Assembly (NCBI RefSeq): GCF_012927245.1
Contig: NZ_JABBGE010000016.1
Span: 62,001-126,000 of the forward strand
From: Streptomyces sp. R302
GTDB taxonomy: Bacteria > Actinomycetota > Actinomycetes > Streptomycetales > Streptomycetaceae
Direction of reading: 5' to 3'
DNA: 64,000 nucleotides
The translations under genes were made by a program, and so were the position numbers. The notes beneath the pieces were generated by a model, which made no database searches, was not told where the DNA came from, and saw only the letters and a program-made list of their open reading frames with translations. Shown here one piece after another: positions 35,479-44,415 of the stretch. Within the stretch, counting starts at the first letter, position 1. Each line of letters starts with the position of its first letter.

Positions 35479-36915
35479 TCAGCCCAGCGAGGTCATCACG
35501 TGCTTGATGCGCGTGTAGTCCTCGAAGCCGTACGCGGAGAGGTCCTTGCCGTAGCCGGACTTCTTGAAGCCGCCGTGCGGCATCTCGGCGACGAGCGGGA
35601 TGTGGGTGTTGATCCACACGCAGCCGAAGTCGAGCGAGCGGGACATGCGCATGGCGCGCTGGTGGTCCTTGGTCCAGACGGAGGAGGCCAGGGCGTACTC
35701 GACGCCGTTGGCGTACTCCAGGGCCTGCGCCTCGTCGGCGAAGGACTGGACGGTGATGACCGGGCCGAAGACCTCGTTCTGGACGATCTCGTCGTCCTGC
35801 TTGAGGCCGGAGACGACGGTCGGGGCGTAGAAGTAGCCCTTGTCGCCGACGCGGTGGCCGCCGGCCTCGACCTTGGCGTGGGCCGGGAGGCGGTCGATGA
35901 AGCCGGTGACCTGCTTCAGCTGGTTGGCGTTGTTGAGCGGGCCGTAGAGCACGTCCTCGTCGTCCGGCCGGCCGGTCTTCGTCTCGGCGGCGGCCTTGGC
36001 GAGGGCGGCGACGAACTCGTCGTGGATGGACTCGTGGACGAGCACGCGGGTGGCGGCGGTGCAGTCCTGGCCGGCGTTGAAGAAGCCGGCGACGGAGATG
36101 TCCTCGACGGCCTTCTCGATGTCGGTGTCCTCGAAGACGACGACCGGCGCCTTGCCGCCCAGCTCCAGGTGGACGCGCTTGACGTCCTTGGCCGCCGACT
36201 CGGCGACCTGCATGCCGGCCCGGACGGAGCCGGTGATGGAGGCCATCGCCGGGGTCGGGTGCTCGACCATCGCGCGGCCGGTCTCGCGGTCGCCGCAGAT
36301 GACGTTGAAGACGCCCTTGGGGACGATGGAGCCGATGATCTCGGCCATCAGGACGGTGGACGCGGGGGTGGTGTCCGAGGGCTTGAGGACGACCGTGTTG
36401 CCCGCGGCGAGGGCCGGGGCGAACTTCCACACGGCCATCATCATCGGGTAGTTCCACGGCGCGACCTGCGCGCAGACGCCGACCGGCTCGCGGCGGATGA
36501 TCGAGGTCATGCCCTCCATGTACTCGCCGGCCGAGCGGCCTTCGAGCAGCCGGGCGGCACCCGCGAAGAAGCGGATCTGGTCCACCATCGGCGGGATCTC
36601 CTCGCTCGCGGTGAGCGCGACCGGCTTGCCGGTGTTCTCGACCTCGGCGGCGATGAGCTCCTCGGCGCGCTCCTCGAACGCGTCGGCGATCTTGAGGAGC
36701 ACCTTCTGGCGCTCGGACGGCGTGGTGTCGCGCCAGGCGGGGAAGGCGGCCGCGGCGGCCTCCATGGCGGCGTCGACGTCGGCCTGGCCGGAGAGCGGGG
36801 AGGTCGCGTACACCTCGCCGGTGACCGGGTTGGTCACCTCGATGGTGCGGCCGTCGGCCGCGTCGCGGAACTCTCCGTCGATGTAGTTGCGCAGCCGGCG
36901 CAGCTCGGTGGTCAC
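35479..36915 (-). CDS. Gamma-aminobutyraldehyde dehydrogenase-type enzyme
   Basis: A 478-residue aldehyde dehydrogenase with VAPWNYPMMMAVWKFAPA, catalytic Glu in LELGGKAP, catalytic Cys in NAGQDCTAA and NEVFGPVI. It resembles bacterial 4-aminobutanal dehydrogenases (PatD/YdcW type). It is divergent from the Lrp regulator and the polyamine-type aminotransferase, which would supply the aldehyde, and it could supply GABA. GTG 36915 follows an AGGAGGGG six bases away. It may be under Lrp control from the shared 189-base region. Confidence 0.93.
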   Translation of the reverse strand: MTTELRRLRNYIDGEFRDAADGRTIEVTNPVTGEVYATSPLSGQADVDAAMEAAAAAFPAWRDTTPSERQKVLLKIADAFEERAEELIAAEVENTGKPVALTASEEIPPMVDQIRFFAGAARLLEGRSAGEYMEGMTSIIRREPVGVCAQVAPWNYPMMMAVWKFAPALAAGNTVVLKPSDTTPASTVLMAEIIGSIVPKGVFNVICGDRETGRAMVEHPTPAMASITGSVRAGMQVAESAAKDVKRVHLELGGKAPVVVFEDTDIEKAVEDISVAGFFNAGQDCTAATRVLVHESIHDEFVAALAKAAAETKTGRPDDEDVLYGPLNNANQLKQVTGFIDRLPAHAKVEAGGHRVGDKGYFYAPTVVSGLKQDDEIVQNEVFGPVITVQSFADEAQALEYANGVEYALASSVWTKDHQRAMRMSRSLDFGCVWINTHIPLVAEMPHGGFKKSGYGKDLSAYGFEDYTRIKHVMTSLG

Positions 36916-37091
36916 TTGCCACCCCTCCTGTCACGTTTGTTCCGCACGGCCTTGTGCGGTCGTCCCGATGGGTGAGACACCTCAGCCTACTGGTTCGGCT
37001 GACGCTTTCAACAGCCCCGAGCCCCCTCGACTTCGGATTCAGTGACTTCAAGGGTCCCTCGCAACGAATTTCATCGCTCCGGGGTTGCGTG

Positions 37092-37113
37092 ACTGCGCAT
37101 CTCGGTGCACAGT
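37092..37113. promoter_or_regulatory. Imperfect palindrome at the Lrp-gene start
   Basis: ACTGCGCA (37092-37099) and TGCACAGT (37106-37113) form an inverted repeat with one mismatch, overlapping the GTG at 37105. Lrp/AsnC proteins often bind such imperfect palindromes in their own divergent promoters, so it is an autoregulation candidate. Confidence 0.4.
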
Positions 37114-37611
37114 GAAGGCGTGGCCAGTCGAAGCACAGACTCCAGAACCGGAACCGGTTCGTCCCCTACGGTCGATGCCGTCTCCCTGGCGATCATCGAG
37201 CAGCTCCAGGAGGACGGCCGCCGCCCCTACGCCGCCATCGGCAAGGCCGTCGGCCTCTCCGAAGCGGCCGTGCGGCAGCGCGTCCAGAAGCTCCTCGACC
37301 AGGGCGTCATGCAGATCGTCGCCGTCACCGACCCGCTCACCGTGGGCCTCCGGCGCCAGGCGATGGTCGGCATCCACGTCGAGGGCGACCTGGATCCGGT
37401 GGCGGAGGCGCTGACCGACATGCCCGAATGCGAGTACGTGGTGATGACCGCGGGCTCGTTCGACCTGATGGTGGAGATCGTCTGCGAGGACGACGACCAC
37501 CTTCTGGACGTGATCAACAAGCGGATCCGCACGCTCCCCGGCGTGCGCTCCACCGAGAGCTTCGTTTACCTGAAGCTCAAGAAGCAGACCTATATGTGGG
37601 GAACCCGATAA
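37105..37611 (+). CDS. Lrp/AsnC-family transcriptional regulator
   Basis: A 168-residue regulator. The AsnC-type helix-turn-helix runs from about 24 to 70 (LAIIEQLQEDGRRPYAAIG, then VGLSEAAVRQRVQKLLDQG), followed by a RAM ligand-binding domain with VMTAGSFDLMVEIVC. It is two bases from the aminotransferase it precedes and divergent from the aldehyde dehydrogenase, so it very likely controls both in response to an amino acid or polyamine. GTG 37105 is listed; GTG 37120 is an equally possible start, and neither has a clear ribosome binding site. Confidence 0.92.
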   Translation: MHSEGVASRSTDSRTGTGSSPTVDAVSLAIIEQLQEDGRRPYAAIGKAVGLSEAAVRQRVQKLLDQGVMQIVAVTDPLTVGLRRQAMVGIHVEGDLDPVAEALTDMPECEYVVMTAGSFDLMVEIVCEDDDHLLDVINKRIRTLPGVRSTESFVYLKLKKQTYMWGTR

Positions 37612-37613
37612 CC

Positions 37614-38984
37614 GTGACCCAGTCCCGCAGCGACCTCTCCAAGACCGCCTACGACCACCTGTGGATGCACTTCACCCGCATGTCGTCGTACGAGAACAGC
37701 CCCGTCCCCACCATCGTCCGAGGTGAGGGCACCTACATCTTCGACGACAAGGGCAAGCGCTACCTCGACGGTCTCGCGGGCCTCTTCGTGGTCAACGCCG
37801 GTCACGGCCGCCAGGAGCTGGCCGAGGTCGCGTACAAGCAGGCCCAGGAGCTCGCCTTCTTCCCGGTGTGGTCCTACGCCCACCCCAAGGCCGTCGAGCT
37901 CGCCGAGCGCCTCGCGGACTACGCCCCGGGCGACCTCAACAAGGTCTTCTTCACCACCGGCGGCGGCGAGGCCGTCGAGACCGCGTGGAAGCTCGCCAAG
38001 CAGTACTTCAAGCTGCAGGGCAAGCACACCAAGTACAAGGTCATCTCGCGTGCGGTCGCCTACCACGGCACCCCGCAGGGCGCCCTGTCCATCACCGGCC
38101 TGCCGGCCCTGAAGGCCCCCTTCGAGCCGCTGGTCCCCGGCGCGCACAAGGTGCCGAACACCAACATCTACCGCGCCCCGATCCACGGCGACGACCCGGA
38201 GGCCTTCGGCCGCTGGGCCGCCGACCAGATCGAGCAGCAGATCCTCTTCGAGGGCCCCGACACCGTCGCGGCCGTCTTCCTGGAGCCGGTGCAGAACGCC
38301 GGCGGCTGCTTCCCGCCGCCGCCCGGCTACTTCCAGCGCGTCCGCGAGATCTGCGACCAGTACGACGTGCTCCTCGTCTCGGACGAGACGATCTGCGCCT
38401 TCGGCCGCCTCGGCACGATGTTCGCCTGTGACAAGTTCGGCTACGTGCCGGACATGATCACCTGCGCCAAGGGCATGACCTCGGGCTACTCCCCGATCGG
38501 CGCCTGCATCGTCTCGGACCGCATCGCGGAGCCGTTCTACAAGGGCGACAACACCTTCCTCCACGGCTACACCTTCGGTGGCCACCCGGTGTCCTCGGCG
38601 GTCGCGATCGCCAACCTGGACATCTTCGACAAGGAAGGCCTCAACCAGCACGTGCTGGACAACGAGGGCGCCTTCTTCTCGACGCTGTCGAAGCTGCACG
38701 ACCTCCCGATCGTCGGCGACGTCCGCGGCAACGGCTTCTTCTACGGCATCGAGCTCGTCAAGGACAAGGCCACCAAGGAGTCCTTCAACGACGAGGAGGT
38801 GGAGCGCGTCCTGTACGGCTTCCTCTCCAAGGCGCTGTACGACGCCGGCCTGTACTGCCGCGCCGACGACCGCGGCGACCCGGTCATCCAGCTGGCCCCG
38901 CCGCTCATCGCCGACCAGGGCACCTTCGACGAGATCGAGGGCATCCTGCGCAACGTGCTGACCGAGGCGTGGACCAAGCTGTAA
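37614..38984 (+). CDS. Class-III aminotransferase, polyamine:pyruvate-type
   Basis: A 456-residue PLP enzyme. Features: GLFVVNAGHGR, the PLP phosphate site TTGGGEAVETAWKLAK, the Asp of LLVSDETICAFGR and the Schiff-base Lys in TCAKGMTSGYSPIG. The sequence resembles Pseudomonas SpuC-like polyamine:pyruvate and related omega-aminotransferases. Beside an Lrp regulator, an aldehyde dehydrogenase and a PotD it probably deaminates putrescine or a similar amine. GTG 37614 has GGGGA ten bases upstream; GTG 37596 would add six residues. A strong terminator follows. Confidence 0.92.
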   Translation: MTQSRSDLSKTAYDHLWMHFTRMSSYENSPVPTIVRGEGTYIFDDKGKRYLDGLAGLFVVNAGHGRQELAEVAYKQAQELAFFPVWSYAHPKAVELAERLADYAPGDLNKVFFTTGGGEAVETAWKLAKQYFKLQGKHTKYKVISRAVAYHGTPQGALSITGLPALKAPFEPLVPGAHKVPNTNIYRAPIHGDDPEAFGRWAADQIEQQILFEGPDTVAAVFLEPVQNAGGCFPPPPGYFQRVREICDQYDVLLVSDETICAFGRLGTMFACDKFGYVPDMITCAKGMTSGYSPIGACIVSDRIAEPFYKGDNTFLHGYTFGGHPVSSAVAIANLDIFDKEGLNQHVLDNEGAFFSTLSKLHDLPIVGDVRGNGFFYGIELVKDKATKESFNDEEVERVLYGFLSKALYDAGLYCRADDRGDPVIQLAPPLIADQGTFDEIEGILRNVLTEAWTKL

Positions 38985-39072
38985 GGCTCCCCCGCCGCCA
39001 GGGGACCCGTCCCGAGGACCCCCCGCCTCCGCGGGTCCCCCCGCGCCACGCCGCCCTCACGGCGTGACCCAG

Positions 39073-39115
39073 GCCCGGGCATGCCGCCATCCGAGTGGAT
39101 GGCGGCGGCCCGGGC
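39073..39115 (+). terminator. Strong two-part hairpin terminator
   Basis: Outer GCCCGGGC (39073-39080 with 39108-39115) and inner CCGCCATCC (39084-39092) with GGATGGCGG (39097-39105) form a long stem with a GAGT loop, 89 bases after the aminotransferase stop. The remaining 250-base gap up to the ABC gene holds nothing else that I can recognise. Confidence 0.75.
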
Positions 39116-39235
39116 CGCGTGCTGTCCGTACAACCGGATCCGAATACTTACGGTGCCCAGTGACCGACAGGCCCGGCCCTCGTTCCCCCGGACGGGGGAA
39201 CGGCAAGAATCGGAACCGACATCGAGGTGTACGCG

Positions 39236-39964
39236 ATGGCCCCACCGGACAACGACGTGCTCTGGGCGCGTTCCCTGCACTGCTCCCTGGGTGGCACGGA
39301 GGCCCTCAGCGGCGTCTCCGTCGGCGTCCGCGAGGGCGAGATCCTCGCCGTGACCGGCCCCCGCGGCAGCGGCAAGACCACCCTCCTGCGCTGCCTCTCC
39401 GGCGAACTCGCCGCCCAGCAGGGCGAGGTCTGGTTCAACAGCTCCCCCGTCCATACCCTCCCCCCGGCCGGCCGCGAACGGCTCCGCCGCGAACGCTTCG
39501 GCTGGATCGGCCCCGACGACGGCCTCGTCCCCGAACTCACCGCCTGGGAGAACACCGCCCTGCCGCTGCTGCTGCGCGGGGTCCCCCACCGGGCCGCCCG
39601 GACCGCCGCCTGCGAATGGCTCGACCGCCTCGACACCGGCGCCTGCGCCCGCGTCCGCCCGCACGCGCTCACCCGCTCCCAGCGCCAGCGCACCGCCATC
39701 GCCCGCGCGCTCGCCGCCGCGCCCTCGGTCCTCTTCGCCGACGAACCCACCGCCGCCCTGCACCGGGCCGACGGCGCACAGGTGCTCCGCACCCTCACCG
39801 CCGCCGCCCGCTCGCACGGCATCACCGTGCTCCTCGCCACCCACGACCCGGAGGTCGCGGCGCTCGCCGACCGCACGGTCACCCTGCTCGACGGACGCCG
39901 GGCCGGGAGCGTGCCGCCCGCCACGGGGGCGGAGGGCGTCGCCGCGTGCTCGCTCTCCGTCTAG
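39236..39964 (+). CDS. ABC transporter ATP-binding protein (MacB/LolD-like) with degenerate signature
   Basis: A 242-residue ATPase. Walker A is GPRGSGKTT near residue 42, and Walker B is VLFADEPTAAL. The ABC signature, normally LSGGQ, is LTRSQRQR, a marked departure, although the following RTAIARAL is normal. It pairs with the membrane protein that overlaps it by 19 bases. The ATG at 39236 is chosen over GTG 39227 because GAGG stands seven bases before it. The pair probably exports or remodels an envelope compound; the substrate is unknown. Confidence 0.85.
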   Translation: MAPPDNDVLWARSLHCSLGGTEALSGVSVGVREGEILAVTGPRGSGKTTLLRCLSGELAAQQGEVWFNSSPVHTLPPAGRERLRRERFGWIGPDDGLVPELTAWENTALPLLLRGVPHRAARTAACEWLDRLDTGACARVRPHALTRSQRQRTAIARALAAAPSVLFADEPTAALHRADGAQVLRTLTAAARSHGITVLLATHDPEVAALADRTVTLLDGRRAGSVPPATGAEGVAACSLSV

Positions 39965-41094
39965 TCCGCGGCTCCCACCCGCTGGTCCAGCTGCGGCGGC
40001 TCCTCGTCGCCGCGGCCGCCGCGGGCGTGGGCTTCCTGCTGCTCTGCACCCTCGGCTACGCCGTCGGCCACCCCGAACACTCCGCCGCCTCCGCGCTGCG
40101 GCTGCTCTGGTGCGCGCTGCCGATCGCCGCCACCGTCCAGTTCGCCGTCGCCGTCGCCCGCACCGACCCCGCCACCCGGCCGCGGCCCGGACTCTCCTCC
40201 ATCGGCCTCGGCCCGGCCCGGCTCACCGCCATCGCCGCCACCTCGACCGCCGTCGCCTGCACCCTCGGCTCCATGGTCGCCCTCCTCGTCTACCTCCACC
40301 TGCGCGGCGACATCACCGGCCTCCCCTTCGACGGCGCCGCCGCCGGACTGCTCGCCGCCGACCAGCCGCTGCCGCTGGCCGGCGCCCTCACCCTGCTCGC
40401 GATCGTCCCGGTCGCCGGCGCCACCGCCGCCGGCCTCGCCCTGCGCCCCCGCACCGGCACCCCCGCCCCCGAGGGCGCCGCCCGGCCGGTGCCGAACGGC
40501 CTGCCGTGGGGCGTCGCGCTCGTCGCCGTCGGCCTCGCCGTGGAGACGTACACGGGCCGCGGCGGCGACGGCGGTGTCGCCCTGCCCGGCCGCTTCGACG
40601 GCTCCCCCGCCGGTGTCCTCGCCGGCTGGGTCCTCACCGCCGCCGGACTCGCGCTCGCCGGACCCGGCCTCACCCACCTGTGCGGCCGGCTGCTGCAGAC
40701 CGCCCGCCCCGGAGCCGTACGCCTCCTCGCCGGACGGGTCCTCATGGACGAGGCCGGCCGCATCGGCCGCCCCCTCGGCGTCGTCTGCGCGGTCCTCTCC
40801 GGCACCCTCGCCGCCGCCACCGTGTACGCCGCCGGGGACGGCGGCACCGCCTTCGGACCGCTCACCGGCCTCGGTGCCGGCGTCGTCCTGGCCTGCACCA
40901 CGGCGACCCTGCTCACCGCCGCCCTGGAGTCCCGCCAGTGCCGCGCCCACACCGCGGAGGCCCTCGCCCGGCTCGGCGCCCCGCCCACCGTGCTGCGCAC
41001 CGCCGCCCTGCTGCGGGCCGGCGCCCTGCTCGCCGTCTTCCTCCCGCTGACCTGGCTCGTCGGCGAACTCGCCGCCCTGCCCCTGACGGCCTGA
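39946..41094 (+). CDS. ABC-type membrane protein partner (permease-like)
   Basis: A 382-residue integral membrane protein with about ten hydrophobic segments in two halves (about 18-160 and 190-380). The second half includes LESRQCRAHTAEALARLGAP, which resembles the cytoplasmic turn of FtsX/MacB-type permeases where the ATPase docks. It starts at GTG 39946 inside the ATPase gene, with GGAGGG nine bases before, so the two are translationally coupled. No large extracellular MacB domain is present. The substrate is unknown. Confidence 0.75.
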   Translation: MLALRLVRGSHPLVQLRRLLVAAAAAGVGFLLLCTLGYAVGHPEHSAASALRLLWCALPIAATVQFAVAVARTDPATRPRPGLSSIGLGPARLTAIAATSTAVACTLGSMVALLVYLHLRGDITGLPFDGAAAGLLAADQPLPLAGALTLLAIVPVAGATAAGLALRPRTGTPAPEGAARPVPNGLPWGVALVAVGLAVETYTGRGGDGGVALPGRFDGSPAGVLAGWVLTAAGLALAGPGLTHLCGRLLQTARPGAVRLLAGRVLMDEAGRIGRPLGVVCAVLSGTLAAATVYAAGDGGTAFGPLTGLGAGVVLACTTATLLTAALESRQCRAHTAEALARLGAPPTVLRTAALLRAGALLAVFLPLTWLVGELAALPLTA

Positions 41095-41134
41095 CGGCTT
41101 GACGGGCTGGACGGCCTGACGGGCTGGACGGCCC
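41085..41134. repeat. 17-base tandem repeat
   Basis: GACGGCTTGACGGGCTG and GACGGCCTGACGGGCTG follow each other, flanked by partial copies, from the stop codon of the permease into the gap before the LOG-family gene. Two full and two partial units are visible. Confidence 0.8.
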
Positions 41135-41182
41135 GGAGAAAACCAGCGGGCCCCGTCGCCATGGGCCGCCTATCGTGGGCCC

Positions 41183-42313
41183 ATGGCGACGCCCCCACCG
41201 CCGCGCCCCCGCAGGAGCGGCCGCGAGATCCACACCCTGGACGCGTTCGACGCGTCGCTCGCCCGGCCCGGCGGCCTCGCCGGACTCCGCGTCCAGTCCG
41301 TCGACCTCACCGACCGCACCTTCGCGCTCCTCGCCTCCTCCACCGCCGCCACCGTCTTCCTCGGCTGCCCGATGGAGCCGGAGGCCGCCGCCAAGGTCCG
41401 GGCCGACGGCGCCCTGGTCTTCCCGCCCGTCCCCGACCTCCCCTTCGACCCGTACCGCAACCGGCTCTACACCCCGGGCGAGCTGTACGAGGGCGTCACC
41501 GGGCCCGGCGGTTACGCGGCCACCCCCGACGCCCTCTCCTACGCCTGGTTCGGCGCCACCCGCGCCGACGGCGACGTCTTCTCCTCCATGCTCCGCTCGA
41601 TCCACGACGACGCCGTCGGCGACTCCCTCGACGAGCACCTCGCCGGCCGGCGGGTCGTCGGCGTCATGGGCGGCCACGCGATGGACCGGGGCACCGAGGC
41701 GTACGCGGGCGCGGCCCGCCTCGGCCGCTCCCTCTCCCGCGCCGGGTACACGGTGGCGACCGGCGGCGGCCCCGGCGCCATGGAGGCGGCGAACCTCGGC
41801 GCGTACACCGCCCCCTTCGACGACCCGGCGCTCGGCGACGCCCTCGCCCTCCTCGCCGAGGCCCCCTCCTTCACCCCCTCGGTGACCGAGTGGGCCCGCG
41901 CGGCCTTCGGCGTACGGGCGCTGCTGCCCGGCGGAGGCGACTCGGTCGGCATCCCCACCTGGTTCTACGGCCACGAACCGCCCAACGCCTTCGCCCGGCA
42001 CATAGCCAAGTACTTCACCAACGCGCTCCGCGAGGACGGCCTCCTGGCCCGCTCCACCGCCGGTGTCGTCTTCCTCCCCGGCGCCGCCGGCACCGTCCAG
42101 GAGATCTTCGACAACACCACCCCCAACTACTACGGGTCCCTCGGCGCCCCCACCCCCATGGTCCTCGTCGACCGCGCCCACTGGACCGAACGCCTCCCCG
42201 CCTGGCCCCTCCTGGAGACCCTCGCGGCCGGCCGCCCGATGGCCGCCCGGATCGCCCTGGTCGACTCCATCGACGAGGCCCCCGCGGCCCTGGCCCGCCT
42301 CGGAGCCGCGTAG
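41183..42313 (+). CDS. LOG-family (lysine-decarboxylase-like) Rossmann protein
   Basis: A 376-residue protein. It has the nucleotide-binding features of the LOG/PpnN family: VVGVMGGHAMDRG (first Rossmann turn), TVATGGGPGAMEAANLGAY and FLPGAAGTVQEIFD, the counterpart of PGGxGTxxE with PGAAGT in place of PGGYGT. Family members remove the base from nucleoside 5'-monophosphates (cytokinin activation, purine salvage). The N-terminal ~130 residues are extra compared with short LOG proteins, as in PpnN-type members. The ATG at 41183 abuts a hypothetical gene that starts directly after its stop. Confidence 0.85.
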   Translation: MATPPPPRPRRSGREIHTLDAFDASLARPGGLAGLRVQSVDLTDRTFALLASSTAATVFLGCPMEPEAAAKVRADGALVFPPVPDLPFDPYRNRLYTPGELYEGVTGPGGYAATPDALSYAWFGATRADGDVFSSMLRSIHDDAVGDSLDEHLAGRRVVGVMGGHAMDRGTEAYAGAARLGRSLSRAGYTVATGGGPGAMEAANLGAYTAPFDDPALGDALALLAEAPSFTPSVTEWARAAFGVRALLPGGGDSVGIPTWFYGHEPPNAFARHIAKYFTNALREDGLLARSTAGVVFLPGAAGTVQEIFDNTTPNYYGSLGAPTPMVLVDRAHWTERLPAWPLLETLAAGRPMAARIALVDSIDEAPAALARLGAA

Positions 42314-43390
42314 ATGGACCTCCTCGCGTGCACGGACTGCGGCACGGAACTGTCGGTGCCGGTACAGCGGGTGGCTCTGCCCCCGGAGACCCACGTCACC
42401 CGGTTCCACGAACCGCTGCCGCCGCTCATGGAACCGGGGACGTACGCCGTCGACCCGGACCCCTGGCGCCGGCCCTGGCGCGACTGGGAGCGGCTGAGCG
42501 CGGCGGAGGCGGCCGCCGCCGGGGTGTACGCCCCCGTGTACCCCGTCCCCCTCGGCCCGCGGAACCACCTGGTGCTCGCCCCCGGCGACACGCGCGCCAC
42601 CCGGCTGGTCCCCGAGCGCTGCGAGAGCCACTGCCTGGGCATCGCGGCGGGTGCGGAGCCGAACCTGGAGTGCGCGGGCTGCGGCCTGGGCGTCGGCTTC
42701 CGGGAGGACGACTGCGGGCTGTGGCAGACGGTCTGGTACGCCCCCGATGCCGTGGTCCGCCGCCCGCTGAAGGTCCCCGCGCCCGCCCCGCCCCCGCCGG
42801 ACCGGCCCGCCTACGACGGCTTCGACGGCCTGGACCGGTGGCACGACCTGCGCCTCGGGGCGGCCGCCGGCGCCGCCCTGGCCCGGCTCCTCGCCGCCTC
42901 CGGAGGAGCGCCCCTCGCCCTGCCCGCCGGGCCCGTCACGGAACTCTTCGGCCCCGAACCGGCCCGCCTCCTCCCGCCGGGCCGACCGGTCCGCCGCGTC
43001 GCCCTCGCGGGCCCGAACCTCCCCGACACCGGCGCCGACATCGTCCTCGTACCGGCGGCGTCCTGGCGCGACGACGGACCGGCCGACGAGCCGGGGTCCG
43101 GGTCCGGGTCCGGGTCCGGGTCCGGGTCCGGGTCCGGGTCCGCCGGAAGGGTCGCCCCCGTCGCCGTCCCGCTGGCCCCGCGCCTCTGGGCGCGCCTCGC
43201 GCTGCCCGTCGAGACGTCCCCGATGCCGGTCTCCGGCCGGCCGCCGGCCGGTGTGCTGCGCGACGACTACCCGCTGCCGGACCACCGCCGGCGGCTCTCC
43301 GGCCCCGACGGGCACATCCTCCGCAGGACGCTCGCCCGGATGCCCGAGGTCCGGCAGCCGTGGCTCCGCGCCCTCTACGACCGGCTCTGA
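42314..43390 (+). CDS. Hypothetical protein with zinc-ribbon cysteines and a Gly-Ser repeat
   Basis: A 358-residue protein that starts on the base after the LOG-family stop codon. Cys pairs are visible as CTDC (6-9), an isolated SHC, and CAGC near residue 120, together suggesting a zinc ribbon. From about 258 a run of eight Gly-Ser repeats is encoded by eight copies of GGGTCC (43094-43141). The rest contains conserved-looking TRFHEPLPPLMEPGTYAVD and YPLPDHRRRL. No family recognised. The placement suggests co-expression with the LOG protein. Its 3' end overlaps thiQ by 16 bases. Confidence 0.75.
   Translation: MDLLACTDCGTELSVPVQRVALPPETHVTRFHEPLPPLMEPGTYAVDPDPWRRPWRDWERLSAAEAAAAGVYAPVYPVPLGPRNHLVLAPGDTRATRLVPERCESHCLGIAAGAEPNLECAGCGLGVGFREDDCGLWQTVWYAPDAVVRRPLKVPAPAPPPPDRPAYDGFDGLDRWHDLRLGAAAGAALARLLAASGGAPLALPAGPVTELFGPEPARLLPPGRPVRRVALAGPNLPDTGADIVLVPAASWRDDGPADEPGSGSGSGSGSGSGSGSAGRVAPVAVPLAPRLWARLALPVETSPMPVSGRPPAGVLRDDYPLPDHRRRLSGPDGHILRRTLARMPEVRQPWLRALYDRL
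43094..43141 (+). repeat. Eight-copy GGGTCC microsatellite inside a gene
   Basis: Eight perfect hexamers encode (Gly-Ser)8 in frame, a flexible linker. Copy number is likely to vary between strains without shifting the frame. Confidence 0.9.
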
Positions 43391-44415
43391 CGGTCCCCGT
43401 CGTCCCCGTCCAGCACCACCACGTCCTCGGCCCGGAAGGCCACCGCGACCTCCGCGCCCACCGCCGGCACCTCCCGCAGCGGGAACTCGGCCTCCAGCGG
43501 GGGCCCGTCCGCCGGGCGCAGCACGACCGTGACGTGGTGCCCCCGGAAGGTGCGGGACTCGACCCGGCAGGCGAGGCCCTCGTCCGTCACCCGCACACCC
43601 GCCGGGCGGACCAGCAGCGTCCGCTCCCCCTGCGGGGAACCGTCCGGGACCGGGATCCGGCCCCACGCCGTCTCCGCCACCGCCCCGGACACCGTCGCGG
43701 GGACGACGTTCTCGAAGCCGAGGAACCGGGCGACGAACTCCGTGCCCGGCCGCCGCCACACGTCCACCGGCGTGCCGGAGCGCACGATCCGCCCGTCCCG
43801 CATGACCACCACCCGGTCCGCGAGCGCGAACGCCTCGCCCTGGTCGTGGGTGACGGCGAGGACCGTCGTGCCGAGCCGCCCGAAGAGCGCCCGCAGCTCC
43901 ACCACGAGCCGCTCCCGCAGCCCCCGGTCCAGCTGCCCCAGCGGTTCGTCGAGCATCAGCAGCCGGGGCCTCGGCGCCAGCGCCCGCGCCAGCGCCACCC
44001 GCTGCTGCTCGCCTCCGGACAGCGCGGCGACCGACCGCCGCCCGGCGCCCGGCAGGCCCACCAGGTCGAGCAGCTCCTCGACCCGTACGGCCCGCTCCTC
44101 CTTCGGCACGCCGTGCATCCGGGGCCCGAAGGCGACGTTCCCGGCGACGTCCTTCTGCGGGAAGAGCTGGTGGTCCTGGAACATGAGGCCCACCCCGCGC
44201 CGGTGCGTCGGCACCCCCGCCTGGTCGGCGCCCGCGAGCAGCACCCGGCCCGCGTCGAGCGCCTGGAGCCCGGCGACCGCCCGCAGCAGCGTCGACTTGC
44301 CGGACCCGCTCGGCCCGAGGACGCACACGATCTCGTGCTCGGCGACCTCCAGGTCCACCGCGTCGAGGACCGCCCGCGTCCCGAACCGTACCGTCGCTCC
44401 GTCAAGGGTCAGCAT
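43375..44415 (-). CDS. thiQ: Thiamine-type ABC transporter ATP-binding protein
   Basis: A 346-residue ATPase. Walker A GPSGSGKST is in the first 45 residues, the Q loop is FQDHQLFPQKDV, the signature LSGGEQQR, and Walker B LLMLDEPLGQLD. A C-terminal TOBE region extends from about 240, making it longer than E. coli ThiQ and more like Fe(III)/polyamine-type subunits. It shares one base with the permease stop (TGATG). The TPP riboswitch ahead of the operon and the ThiB-like binding protein support thiamine or a precursor as substrate. Confidence 0.88.
   Translation of the reverse strand: MLTLDGATVRFGTRAVLDAVDLEVAEHEIVCVLGPSGSGKSTLLRAVAGLQALDAGRVLLAGADQAGVPTHRRGVGLMFQDHQLFPQKDVAGNVAFGPRMHGVPKEERAVRVEELLDLVGLPGAGRRSVAALSGGEQQRVALARALAPRPRLLMLDEPLGQLDRGLRERLVVELRALFGRLGTTVLAVTHDQGEAFALADRVVVMRDGRIVRSGTPVDVWRRPGTEFVARFLGFENVVPATVSGAVAETAWGRIPVPDGSPQGERTLLVRPAGVRVTDEGLACRVESRTFRGHHVTVVLRPADGPPLEAEFPLREVPAVGAEVAVAFRAEDVVVLDGDDGDRQSRS

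Noticed and set aside
39001..39235. Possible small gene between the aminotransferase and the ABC ATPase
   Set aside because: The stretch is occupied by a long hairpin terminator and shows no start with a ribosome binding site and coding bias before 39236.
43094..43141. Regular hexamer array considered as a CRISPR or protein-binding array
   Set aside because: The units are contiguous 6-base copies without spacers and encode Gly-Ser in frame, so it is a coding microsatellite.
40913..44326. 1137-residue minus-strand open frame
   Set aside because: It covers real plus-strand genes (permease end, LOG, zinc-ribbon protein) and reads thiQ in the wrong frame.
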